Shown in pieces: positions 42,505 to 50,417 of a stretch of DNA of 64,000 bases. The notes under the pieces were generated by a model. The model did not search any database and had not been told where the DNA came from. It saw only the letters and a program-made list of their open reading frames with translations. Made by a program: the position numbers and the translations under genes. How positions within the stretch are numbered: the stretch's first letter is position 1; each line of letters opens with the position of its first letter. The DNA is taken from positions 124,001-188,000 of the forward strand of contig JAHJRQ010000012.1 of assembly GCA_018830485.1 (NCBI GenBank). Direction: 5' to 3'. The stretch is from Pseudomonadota bacterium. Its GTDB lineage: Bacteria > Desulfobacterota > Desulfobulbia > Desulfobulbales > Desulfurivibrionaceae.

Positions 42505-44598
42505 TCATTGTTCGGACATCGAACGGATGGTGAGCGCCAGGGCAAGAAACGGCGCCATGAACAGGGTCAGCACAACCATGGCGCCTTTCTGAAACTGGGG
42601 ATTTTTCACCATCCGGAGGATCTCCGGGTCGAGCACGCCCGAAAGCCCGATGGTGACAAGCGGCAGCAGCACAAAGGCAAGCCCGCTGAACACCAACTCC
42701 GCCACAACCAGTTTTTTGAAAAACATCGACAGGGTGTCCAGGGCAATTTTCAACTTCAACATGCGGTCAATCAACCCCGTCAGGAGTTCGACCTCCTTCT
42801 TGCCCGCCTGCAGCCGCTCCTTGGCCTTTGCCAGGCTTTCGCCGGCAATGCTTCTGGCTTCGACAAACTTTCTTTTGCCGGCAAAAAGGAGCGTTTTAAA
42901 ATTACTGAAAAAAGACTGGTAGGGATATTCCTGCCAGAAAGTATTGTAATCCGCCCAGGTCAAGGCAGCCGCATCCACCCGGATATTCAGCTCTTCAAGC
43001 CTTGCCTCGCGCAGACGGGGACAGACCATGCTCAAGGATTTGGCCCGGTCCGCAATATCAAGAACATCATAGACGGCGCGGCGCCGGAACTGTTCTTCCA
43101 GATTGGCCAGCACCGAGAGATGATTCTGCATCTCCTCGTCCTCTTCACCGCCGAACCAGGCCTGCAACTCTGCGAAAGCCTCCTTCGCAACGGCCAGGTT
43201 TTCCCCGGCCTCCTTGTTTTTCTGATCATAGAGTCCGGAAAGAACGTTCTCCACCATTGTGTTGGCCGGAAGCAAGGCCGGGTCCATGAGGGCGATCATG
43301 AAATACCGGCGATCCCCCGAGGCCAGCTTGCGGAGCAGTTGCATCTGCTGCTGCCCCTGACCGTCATGAATCCTTGCCTGAATGAGACTGTATTGAACCT
43401 CCGCACAATCGACATAGAGATTGGCCACCGAGCTGATCAGTTGCTCCGCTTTCCAAGGGTGGCCCGCCAGCCTGTGAAATCTGGCGGTAAGGAGGCTGAT
43501 GTAGATTTTCTCTTTCTCCGTGGCGACCGTACTGTTTGCGATTTGCAGAAAATGGGCCATGTCCCCCATCCGGCCCCGCTCCAAGGCAACGAAAGCCTGG
43601 CCAAGGGTGGCGTAGAACTGCTTGCCTCCCAGGGCCTGGCTTTCCGCCTTCAAAAAATCAAGGGCCTGCTTGTACTTGCCGACCCGCAGGCAATCGAAGC
43701 CGGAATGCAGGTTACGGCTGTCTATCTTTACCCGGTCTGTTTTTCCGATGCCGTCCCAGGAGGAAAACAGGGAAAAAGCGACATAACTTAAAAAACGAGG
43801 CTGATAGACAAGGTACATATCGAAATACGCGACATACACCTGCAAGGCCGGATCGTTGCGGATCTGGGCGCCATCGATGTTGGTGGCCAACAGTTCCGCC
43901 ATCTTTTTCTGCTCGGCCATGACCTGTTTAAACAGGGATTCGATCTTTGCAAATGACAGGTAGCCAACCCGGTCCAGGCCCCGGGTTTCCATGGTCAACT
44001 GCTTGCTGGGGCAATGGGCCGGAGCATGATTGGCCATGCCGCAATAAAAACACTCCGAACTCGCTCCCTTGGCCGCGAGGAACCGGCCGGTAAAAAGGCG
44101 TTCCCGCTTCAATTCGCCGAGATCGCCGGAAAAGCTCAACTGGGATAACCCGTCTCCGGCATCGCTGAATTGATGGGCAGGCATTTTTTTGCCGGCAAAA
44201 AGAAGATTCCATTGCAGCTTCAACGCCCGGGTCACATACAGGGTTTCCGGCTGCAACACCCCCCAGACCGAGGCAGTGGCTTCGCCAAAATCGACAGGCG
44301 GATCTTTTCTTCGGTGCAGATGCACGATAACCTGAATGGGCACCGCGCCCATTTGGGGTTGCCACTGCTGTTTTTTGAGGGACTGCAGGCTTTCGAAAAA
44401 GGTGCTCAGGGCGGCGAAGGGCTCATCATAGTAGATAAGCAGGAGATCCTCGCTGCTGTCCGGAGCTTCGATCCCCACCTGAACCAGGAGGTTGCGCAAG
44501 GCCTTGAAAAACGCGGGCCACCGGCCCGGAAGAGCCTGCTCCCCCTGATAGGACAAAGGGCGAATCGCCAGCAGGGTGGAGTGATCGATCTCTTTCAT
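42505..44598 (-). CDS. Unrecognised large protein with a CCHC zinc knuckle and C-terminal membrane helices
   Basis: I do not recognise this 697-residue protein. Residues 183-196 form an exact C-x2-C-x4-H-x4-C zinc knuckle (CFYCGMANHAPAHC). The middle (about 290-520) is helical with TPR-like spacing (for example RVGKYKQALDFL and GQAFVALERGRMGDM). Two hydrophobic helices end the protein (about 618-645 and 666-686), so it is tail-anchored in the membrane with most of it cytoplasmic. Zinc knuckles usually bind single-stranded nucleic acid. It is the gene before DUF255 on this strand, 40 bases apart. No ribosome site is obvious. Confidence 0.7.
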   Translation of the reverse strand: MKEIDHSTLLAIRPLSYQGEQALPGRWPAFFKALRNLLVQVGIEAPDSSEDLLLIYYDEPFAALSTFFESLQSLKKQQWQPQMGAVPIQVIVHLHRRKDPPVDFGEATASVWGVLQPETLYVTRALKLQWNLLFAGKKMPAHQFSDAGDGLSQLSFSGDLGELKRERLFTGRFLAAKGASSECFYCGMANHAPAHCPSKQLTMETRGLDRVGYLSFAKIESLFKQVMAEQKKMAELLATNIDGAQIRNDPALQVYVAYFDMYLVYQPRFLSYVAFSLFSSWDGIGKTDRVKIDSRNLHSGFDCLRVGKYKQALDFLKAESQALGGKQFYATLGQAFVALERGRMGDMAHFLQIANSTVATEKEKIYISLLTARFHRLAGHPWKAEQLISSVANLYVDCAEVQYSLIQARIHDGQGQQQMQLLRKLASGDRRYFMIALMDPALLPANTMVENVLSGLYDQKNKEAGENLAVAKEAFAELQAWFGGEEDEEMQNHLSVLANLEEQFRRRAVYDVLDIADRAKSLSMVCPRLREARLEELNIRVDAAALTWADYNTFWQEYPYQSFFSNFKTLLFAGKRKFVEARSIAGESLAKAKERLQAGKKEVELLTGLIDRMLKLKIALDTLSMFFKKLVVAELVFSGLAFVLLPLVTIGLSGVLDPEILRMVKNPQFQKGAMVVLTLFMAPFLALALTIRSMSEQ

Positions 44599-44822
44599 GC
44601 TATTTCTTTGCCCAAGCGCCTTGTGTTCTTTGTCCGTGAGTGCTCTGTCGCATTATGCCATTGTACGTTTTTTCCGCTGCCACCACCACCCAAGTTTTTC
44701 CCTGAACGGAAAAAAGCTGGCCGAGATCTCAAACAATGATTACTTTGCAACCTGATCAGGAAGGGAAACCGGTTCGTCCGCCAGCCCCTGTCCACTCAGC
44801 AACCCCACAGGAATACCCGCCA

Positions 44823-45479
44823 ATGGCCCTTGCCCCGGAACACCTCCGTGCCGACAACGTACAACGCTTCGATGACGCCGCCGCGGCATGGGAAGAAAAA
44901 CCCCAGCGCGTCGCCCTGGCCCGCAAGGTAGCCGAGGCCATCCGGCACGCGATTCCCTTAGCCCCTGCCATGCGGGTTCTCGAATACGGCTGCGGAACCG
45001 GCATGGTAGCCAGAACCATAAGTCCGCATGTCGCAGCCATCGTGGCCGTCGACACCTCGCCGGGGATGCTGGAAGTCCTTGGCCGAAAAGCCGCGGAAGA
45101 AGGGATCACCAACATCGAAACCCGTGTCCATGACCTGACCAGACACCCTTTACCCGTTGAAAATTTCGACCTGGTGCTGAGCAGCATGACCCTGCACCAT
45201 ATCCCGGAGATCGAGCCGCTGTTGCACCGGTTTTTCGCGGCCCTGAAACCAGGGGGCTATCTGGCTGTTGCCGATCTGGTCACGGAAGACGGCTCCTTCC
45301 ATGAAGACAACAGCGGCGTCGCCCACCACGGCATCAACCCGGATACGGTCCGGGACATCCTGGCAAGAAACGGCGGCCGGGACATCGGCATGCAAGAGAT
45401 CCACGCCATTGAAAAGCGAGGGGAAAACAGCGTAATGCGAAGGTATCCCATATTTCTTGCCTGGTGCCGGAAGGCATGA
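44823..45479 (+). CDS. Class I SAM-dependent methyltransferase (Methyltransf_11 type)
   Basis: A 218-residue methyltransferase from ATG 44823; an in-frame ATG at 44736 would add 29 residues of low-complexity Pro-rich sequence. The SAM site VLEYGCGTGMVA lies near 54, the acidic ribose contact in AVDTSPGML near 77, and LVLSSMTLHHIPE near 117 is typical of small-molecule methyltransferases of the UbiE/Tam-like group. Substrate unknown. The pirin gene follows after 34 bases, so the two are probably co-transcribed. Confidence 0.85.
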   Translation: MALAPEHLRADNVQRFDDAAAAWEEKPQRVALARKVAEAIRHAIPLAPAMRVLEYGCGTGMVARTISPHVAAIVAVDTSPGMLEVLGRKAAEEGITNIETRVHDLTRHPLPVENFDLVLSSMTLHHIPEIEPLLHRFFAALKPGGYLAVADLVTEDGSFHEDNSGVAHHGINPDTVRDILARNGGRDIGMQEIHAIEKRGENSVMRRYPIFLAWCRKA

Positions 45480-45513
45480 ACAGCAGACGCGTGGGCAAGA
45501 CACCGGGGGAAAG

Positions 45514-46260
45514 ATGATCGCAACCATTGACGGGGATGGCCGCCATTTCAATGACTTCGGCTGGCTCAAAACCTACTGGCTCTTTTCCTTTGCCGACTAC
45601 TACACGCCGGACAACATCCAGTTCGGCCCCTTGCGGGTATTCAACGATGACGTGGTGGTGCCCGGCACGGGTTTCCCCACCCATCCCCACGAGGAGATGG
45701 AGATAATCACCATTGTCCTTGACGGTGAGATCACCCACAAGGACAGCATGAACAACACCAGCGTCATCAAGGCCGGCGATGTTCAGCGCATGTCCGCGGG
45801 CACCGGACTTAGCCATGCGGAATACAACAGCGGCAAGGCGCCGGCCCATTTTTATCAGATCTGGATCTATCCGGACAAACACGGTCTGCGCCCGACCTAT
45901 GACCAGCGCAGTTTCAAAAAAGAAGAGTGGCGCAACCAACTGCTGCCCCTGGCCTCGGGCCAGCGCCACAAAAATGTGGTGCGCTTTCACAGCTCCGCCA
46001 CCATCTACCGTGGGGAGCTCGATCCCGGCCGGGCCATCAGCTACGAGACCACGGAAGACCGCCGCATTTTTCTCTATCTTACCTCGGGAAAACTGGTGGT
46101 CAACCGGACCCGGTTGCTGCCGAAATATCAGGCCAGAATAGACCTGGAAAAAAACCTTATGCTGCAGGCGGAAGAAAAATCGGATTTCATCCTCATCGAC
46201 CTGCCCACCTGCCGGGGCTGGGGCTATGACAAAAAAACCTTGCAAGGCGGACGCTTCTAA
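45514..46260 (+). CDS. Pirin family bicupin
   Basis: A 248-residue pirin-like protein. The first cupin has the metal-binding set FPTHPHEEMEIITIVLDG near 52-69 and AGTGLSHAEYN near 98, giving three His and one Glu as in YhhW-type quercetinases. The second cupin lacks clear ligands. Pirins of this type show quercetin dioxygenase activity in vitro; the real role in an anaerobe is unclear. GGGGGAAAG precedes ATG 45514, and earlier in-frame starts are not supported. Confidence 0.9.
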   Translation: MIATIDGDGRHFNDFGWLKTYWLFSFADYYTPDNIQFGPLRVFNDDVVVPGTGFPTHPHEEMEIITIVLDGEITHKDSMNNTSVIKAGDVQRMSAGTGLSHAEYNSGKAPAHFYQIWIYPDKHGLRPTYDQRSFKKEEWRNQLLPLASGQRHKNVVRFHSSATIYRGELDPGRAISYETTEDRRIFLYLTSGKLVVNRTRLLPKYQARIDLEKNLMLQAEEKSDFILIDLPTCRGWGYDKKTLQGGRF

Positions 46261-46284
46261 CTCCATCCGCAAAGGAATTCCCCC

Positions 46285-46677
46285 ATGGTACGTAAAATCA
46301 GCGGCGCCTTCACCGGCGGAGCCCTCGGCGCACTCATCGACAGCGTCAATATCTGGGTTTTAGGCCAGGTGGGGATTACGGCCTGGCTCGGCGTCGCATT
46401 GCGGCCGCAATTCACCGCCTCCTGGCTCTATCCCCGGCTGGTTTGGGGCGGAATATGGGCCATGCTGCTGATCCTGCCGTTGTGCCGGCAAAAAACAGCC
46501 CTGCGCGGCATCCTCATGAGCTTGGTCCCCACAACCATGATGCTGGTCATGGTCTTCCCGGAAATGGGCCTGGGCCTGATGGGGCTCAAGGCCGGGCTCC
46601 TGACTCCGCTTCTCGTGCTGCTCCTGAACTTCATCTACGGCATGGCGGCGTCTTTCTGGTACAAAAACTGCGCCTGA
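46285..46677 (+). CDS. Small four-helix membrane protein
   Basis: A 130-residue protein with about four hydrophobic segments (near 8-30, 50-66, 72-95 and 100-125). The N-terminal GGALGALIDSVNIW segment and even spacing suggest an antiparallel bundle. I recognise no named family; similar short integral proteins are usually annotated as hypothetical. It starts 24 bases after the pirin gene with an AAAGGAATT site, so it is likely the last gene of this operon. Confidence 0.7.
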   Translation: MVRKISGAFTGGALGALIDSVNIWVLGQVGITAWLGVALRPQFTASWLYPRLVWGGIWAMLLILPLCRQKTALRGILMSLVPTTMMLVMVFPEMGLGLMGLKAGLLTPLLVLLLNFIYGMAASFWYKNCA

Positions 46678-46768
46678 AGCTGAATATCCATGCCACTGCA
46701 AGAAATAACGCCCATGACCGGCCGGATTCCTTCCCTGTGCCGGCCCTTTCTTTTTTGACACCGAACCA

Positions 46769-46999
46769 ATGCCGACCACAGCACCAACCGACACCGCTGC
46801 CTCCGCAACAGAATGTCCACACCTTCGCCTTGCCTGCCTCTTCTGCGGAGGCGAATCGATTCTTACCGGATGCTGACACAACGCCACAGTGCTCTGCACG
46901 GTGTGCGGAATGGAATCTTCGGCGAAACTCCACCGCGAACAGATCGAACAGTGGAAGGAGAACGTCTGCCGCTGTCTGATGCAGGGAGGAACCCCGTAG
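46769..46999 (+). other. Small zinc-ribbon frame interrupted by an in-frame TGA
   Basis: From ATG 46769 to TAG 46997 the frame has 76 codons with one TGA at 46874-46876 (codon 36). Both sides look coding: CPHLRLACLFCGGES before, and CTVCGMESS, HREQIEQWKENVC and RCL after, so the four Cys of a ribbon would need read-through. The codon before the TGA is TGC. A hairpin with an 8-base stem (one mismatch) and a 3-base loop starts 8 bases after the TGA (46885-46903). It may be a selenocysteine gene, a nonsense mutant or a sequencing error. No strong ribosome site is seen. Confidence 0.45.
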
Positions 47000-47080
47000 A
47001 TTTTGGCAAACAGGAGGCTGGCTTACAGATTTTCTTGGGGACTCAACCGAGAAACGGGAAGTGAAGGCGGCGACAGACGA

Positions 47081-47299
47081 TCAAATTTTGTAGCGCCGGT
47101 AGATTTCCAAGCGCACAGGACAGTCACAGGTGTACAGGCTGCCGTATTTCCGTTGGTAGGGACAATCCTCCTCACCCTGGCCGACAAAATAAAACGTATC
47201 GCCGTCAATGGGAAAAGCCGGCCGGCAATAGCTATATGCATCCCGGCAGGCATACGCTTTTTTGCACAGAGGGGCGAGGGTCTTCTTTTTTTCGTCCAT
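47081..47299 (-). CDS. Small Cys-rich protein
   Basis: A 72-residue soluble protein with six cysteines (LCKKAYAC, SYCRP, DCPYQ, TCDCPVRLEI). ATG 47299 is preceded by GGGAGGG 8 bases upstream, better than the ATG at 47377. I recognise no family; the last 20 residues (YTCDCPVRLEIYRRYKI) look like a form seen in related bacteria, from memory. Paired cysteines suggest zinc or an Fe-S cluster. It shares the promoter-proximal 23-base element with the gene at 24775-24984. Confidence 0.68.
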   Translation of the reverse strand: MDEKKKTLAPLCKKAYACRDAYSYCRPAFPIDGDTFYFVGQGEEDCPYQRKYGSLYTCDCPVRLEIYRRYKI

Positions 47300-47372
47300 G
47301 CAACTTTCCCTCCCGCTCGGGTCTACCGCTTGGGTTGCGGATTTGCAAAACCCTATCACATGGCATCCCTCA

Positions 47373-47395
47373 AGCACAATACGGAAAAAATACGG
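47373..47395 (-). promoter_or_regulatory. 23-base element shared with 25051-25073
   Basis: Identical over 23 bases to the element before the other small Cys-rich gene. On the minus strand it has two CCGTATT words and ends in TTGTGCT, 74 bases before the start codon; 18 bases after TTGTGC is TAGGGT, a weak -10. Confidence 0.6.
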
Positions 47396-47478
47396 GAATG
47401 CCCTGCGTTCCGCACAGGAAAAAAATCACCAACAGACAAAATATAATGGACATGTAACAACTCAAAAAACGCGATATC

Positions 47479-47562
47479 CTGTCATTCCGGCGGAGGCCGG
47501 AATCCAGTTTTTTCAGGCAGTTACAATAAGGCTGAACCCCGGCCTTCGCCGGGAAGACGAGT
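47479..47562. repeat. Imperfect inverted repeat (GTCATTCCGG family)
   Basis: Left arm CTGTCATTCCGGCGGAGGCC and right arm CTTCGCCGGGAAGACGAG pair imperfectly, with about 30 bases between. Word content relates it to the perfect repeat at 35947-36026. It sits in the spacer between the response regulator end and the small Cys-rich gene. Confidence 0.65.
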
Positions 47563-47610
47563 TGTTACGAGTCCATCAAATATAGTACGGCCTTGCTGGA
47601 TACACCCTGC

Positions 47611-48222
47611 CTACTTCTTGTGGGTAGACCGGTAGGATTCCAGCTCCTGCATGGCTTTCCCGTAACAATCCGGACAATAGGAATGCGAAGCCAGAACCCC
47701 GGCTTCCCGTTGCATATACTCCTCGACGCTCAGCCACTCACCGCTGCCAGGCTCTTTCCCCTTGTCGTTTCGGATTTTCTTGCATACCGCGCAGATGGGC
47801 AAAAAGCCTTCATAGACCTTCAGGCGTCTTTTCATCTCCTGCTTTTCAAAACAATTCCGCAGGCGCAAAGCCAGATCAGCAAAGGCATAGGGCTTGAGCA
47901 GATAATCATCAGCCCCGTTTCGCAGGGCTTCAATGGCTGAAGAGATATCCCCGAAGCCCGTGAGGATAATCACCCCGATATCCGGACTCCTGGCCTTTGC
48001 CCCCTTGAGAACTTCTATCCCCGATATTCCTTCCATGCACAGGTCGGTGAGGACCAGATCGTAGTAATTTTCCTGCAAGGCGGCAAGCGCGGTTTTCCCA
48101 TCGGCGACCGCCGTGGCGCCATACCCCATTTCCTCGATATCCCGGCGCAGGGTGCAGCGGATGATCTCTTCATCATCGACCAGGAGGATGTTTTTCCGCC
48201 ATTGGCCTGTTTTTTCGCTCAT
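47611..48222 (-). CDS. Response regulator with C-terminal four-Cys ribbon
   Basis: A 203-residue protein. A receiver domain (about 10-128) has the phospho-acceptor Asp60 in DLVLTD, the acidic pair DDE at 16-18 and Lys110. The C-terminal 60 residues hold two Cys pairs (144/147 in ICAVCKK and 183/186 in YCPDCYGK), a zinc-ribbon-like module often attached to signalling proteins in this group. There is no DNA-binding domain. It overlaps the end of the histidine kinase gene by 4 bases, so it is that kinase's partner. Confidence 0.9.
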   Translation of the reverse strand: MSEKTGQWRKNILLVDDEEIIRCTLRRDIEEMGYGATAVADGKTALAALQENYYDLVLTDLCMEGISGIEVLKGAKARSPDIGVIILTGFGDISSAIEALRNGADDYLLKPYAFADLALRLRNCFEKQEMKRRLKVYEGFLPICAVCKKIRNDKGKEPGSGEWLSVEEYMQREAGVLASHSYCPDCYGKAMQELESYRSTHKK

Positions 48223-50285
48223 GCCCGCCCCTCCACCGGCAATAAAACGGTGAAGATGGAGCCGATGCCAACGGCGCTCTCAACCTCAATTGTTCCGCCA
48301 TGCCTGGTCACGATGCCGTAGCTTACCGACAGGCCAAGCCCGGTACCCTTGGCCGCAGACTTTGTCGAAAAAAACGGTTCAAAAATCCTGGGTTGATCCT
48401 CCGGGGCAATACCGTGGCCGGTGTCTTGAAACTGCACCGCGACAAACCCTCCCCTTTCCTCGGTCCGCACCGTTATTGTGCCGGTTTTACCGGGTATGGA
48501 TTCCTCTGCGTTGGTGAGAAGATTCAGAAAAACCTGCTTGATCTGATCCTCCACCGCCTGTACCCCCGGCAATGACGGAGCGAATTCCTTAAGCAGGGAA
48601 ATCCCCTTGTTCTTGAGGTTCTTCCGGCAGAGCAAAAGAATATCCTCCAGGGCGGCATGCACATCCACCCGGGTTTCTATACCGCTGGTCGGCCGGTTGA
48701 AACTTTGCAAATCCTTGGTGAGCTTGGCAATGCGCTGGCATTCACGGATGGCAAGTTCCACCATCTGAAGATTTTCTCCCTCAAGGCAGCCTTGCCGCAT
48801 CAACCCGTCCAGCACATTGCGGATACCGCAGATGGGATTATTGAATTCGTGGGCGATGGAAGCGGCAAGCTTGCCCACCGCGCCCAACTTCTCCGCATGG
48901 AGCAACTGCCGGTGAATCTTTTCCATCTCCGCCGTGCGTTGACTGACCCGCTGCTCCAACAATTCCCGCAATTCCCGTTCCTGGTACTCCTCGCTCTTCC
49001 TCTCCGTGATATCCGTGCCGATGCTGAGTTTTACCCGAAGATCGCCAACCCACTTGATAACCCGGTCATGGTGCTCATACCAGCGGCCGGTTATGCTGTT
49101 GCAATTTTCCCAGACATAGACGCCGCCGCCCCTGTCCCGCGTGACGCCATTGATGGACAGGACCTTTTCGTTGCTGCAAAAATCGCACGGCCCATCCTTG
49201 CCGCACTGCATGACTGTCCAACATATCCGCCCGGCCCCTTCCCCGAAAATCTCCCGGGCATGGCGATTCATAAAGAGTATTTCATAGCTGGTCATGTTGA
49301 CCACATAGATAATGGCGTCAAGACTGTCGAGCACGGTGAGCAGCCGGCGGTGCGCTCTGGCCAGGCTCTTTTCAACCTTGGTCCGCTCGACAATCTCTTT
49401 CTGCAACCGTTTGTTTGTTTCGGTCAGGCTGAGGGTCCGCTCCTCAACCAGCCGGGAGAGATGCTCGCCATACTCCCGCATCCGCGCCTCATCCTCCTTG
49501 CTCTTGGTAATATCGCGGACAAGGGCGAGAATCGCACCGTTTTCGTCTTCCGGAATGGAAAGAAAATGGAGCAGAAGCCGCTTGTGCCCAAGAAGAATTT
49601 CCTCATCCTCCCCGGCATGAACAGAGTGATGATCGACATTCTCAACAAGATGACGCACCGAGGAGGCATACGGCTCTTGAAAAAGATCGGGGAAATTCAC
49701 GCCCAGGATCTTTTCTTCCGGCTGCTCAAACAAATCGACGGCGCTGGCGTTTAGATAGATGATCTTCTGCTCCCGGGTAATCCGGACCACGCCTTCGGAC
49801 ATGTGATCGAGAACCAGCTCCAGATGCCGTTGCGAATGCAAGAGTTCCTTGGTGATTTCCCGCTGACAGATCCCGTCAAGCCCGAAAATCCGAGGCTCCC
49901 ACTCCCGCGTTGCCCGTTTCCCGGAGTCGGCGATGAGTTCCTGCACATGGAGGAAGATGTTCTTGACCGACCCTTTGGCAATGCAGGCGTCGGCGCCGTA
50001 GGAAAGAAAATCCGTTTCCCCTTCGCTGACAATGGCGGAAAGGATTACCACGAAAACGTCCTGAAGATGGGGCATGGCGCGAACAATGCGGCACAGCTTG
50101 TCCCCGCTGATGTTGGGCATGACCAGATCGATGAACATGATGTCCGGGGTGAAATCTTCCAGGACATCAAGGGCGGAAAGGCCATCCCGGGCAACGCGCA
50201 CCGCATGCCCCTCCTTTTCCAGAAAGTTGGAAAGGAGTTCAAGGATGAGCGGATGGTTGTCCACCACCAGAATCTTTTTGGGCAT
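48219..50285 (-). CDS. Multi-domain histidine kinase with N-terminal receiver
   Basis: A 688-residue cytoplasmic kinase. In order: receiver (1-120, Asp53), PAS (about 165-285), coiled coil, a second PAS with a Cys cluster (QCGKDGPCDFC, near 387-397), coiled coil, HisKA (His in SIAHEFNNP near 497) and HATPase with DTGHGIAPED and GTGLGLS. No membrane helix is seen. The Cys-rich PAS could sense redox state or bind Fe-S. ATG 50285 has AGGAGAAG upstream; the earlier in-frame ATG at 50411 does not. Confidence 0.92.
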   Translation of the reverse strand: MPKKILVVDNHPLILELLSNFLEKEGHAVRVARDGLSALDVLEDFTPDIMFIDLVMPNISGDKLCRIVRAMPHLQDVFVVILSAIVSEGETDFLSYGADACIAKGSVKNIFLHVQELIADSGKRATREWEPRIFGLDGICQREITKELLHSQRHLELVLDHMSEGVVRITREQKIIYLNASAVDLFEQPEEKILGVNFPDLFQEPYASSVRHLVENVDHHSVHAGEDEEILLGHKRLLLHFLSIPEDENGAILALVRDITKSKEDEARMREYGEHLSRLVEERTLSLTETNKRLQKEIVERTKVEKSLARAHRRLLTVLDSLDAIIYVVNMTSYEILFMNRHAREIFGEGAGRICWTVMQCGKDGPCDFCSNEKVLSINGVTRDRGGGVYVWENCNSITGRWYEHHDRVIKWVGDLRVKLSIGTDITERKSEEYQERELRELLEQRVSQRTAEMEKIHRQLLHAEKLGAVGKLAASIAHEFNNPICGIRNVLDGLMRQGCLEGENLQMVELAIRECQRIAKLTKDLQSFNRPTSGIETRVDVHAALEDILLLCRKNLKNKGISLLKEFAPSLPGVQAVEDQIKQVFLNLLTNAEESIPGKTGTITVRTEERGGFVAVQFQDTGHGIAPEDQPRIFEPFFSTKSAAKGTGLGLSVSYGIVTRHGGTIEVESAVGIGSIFTVLLPVEGRA

Positions 50286-50417
50286 GGGGCGCTTCTCCTG
50301 TCTGGCAAACGCCTGAGAACAGCCTTCCCTCTCAGAGAAAAAAATACCAACTGTAGTGTGATTATAGGAGCCATTGACCGGAAAAGTCAAAGAACAAAAA
50401 AACCTAACCAACCCTCG

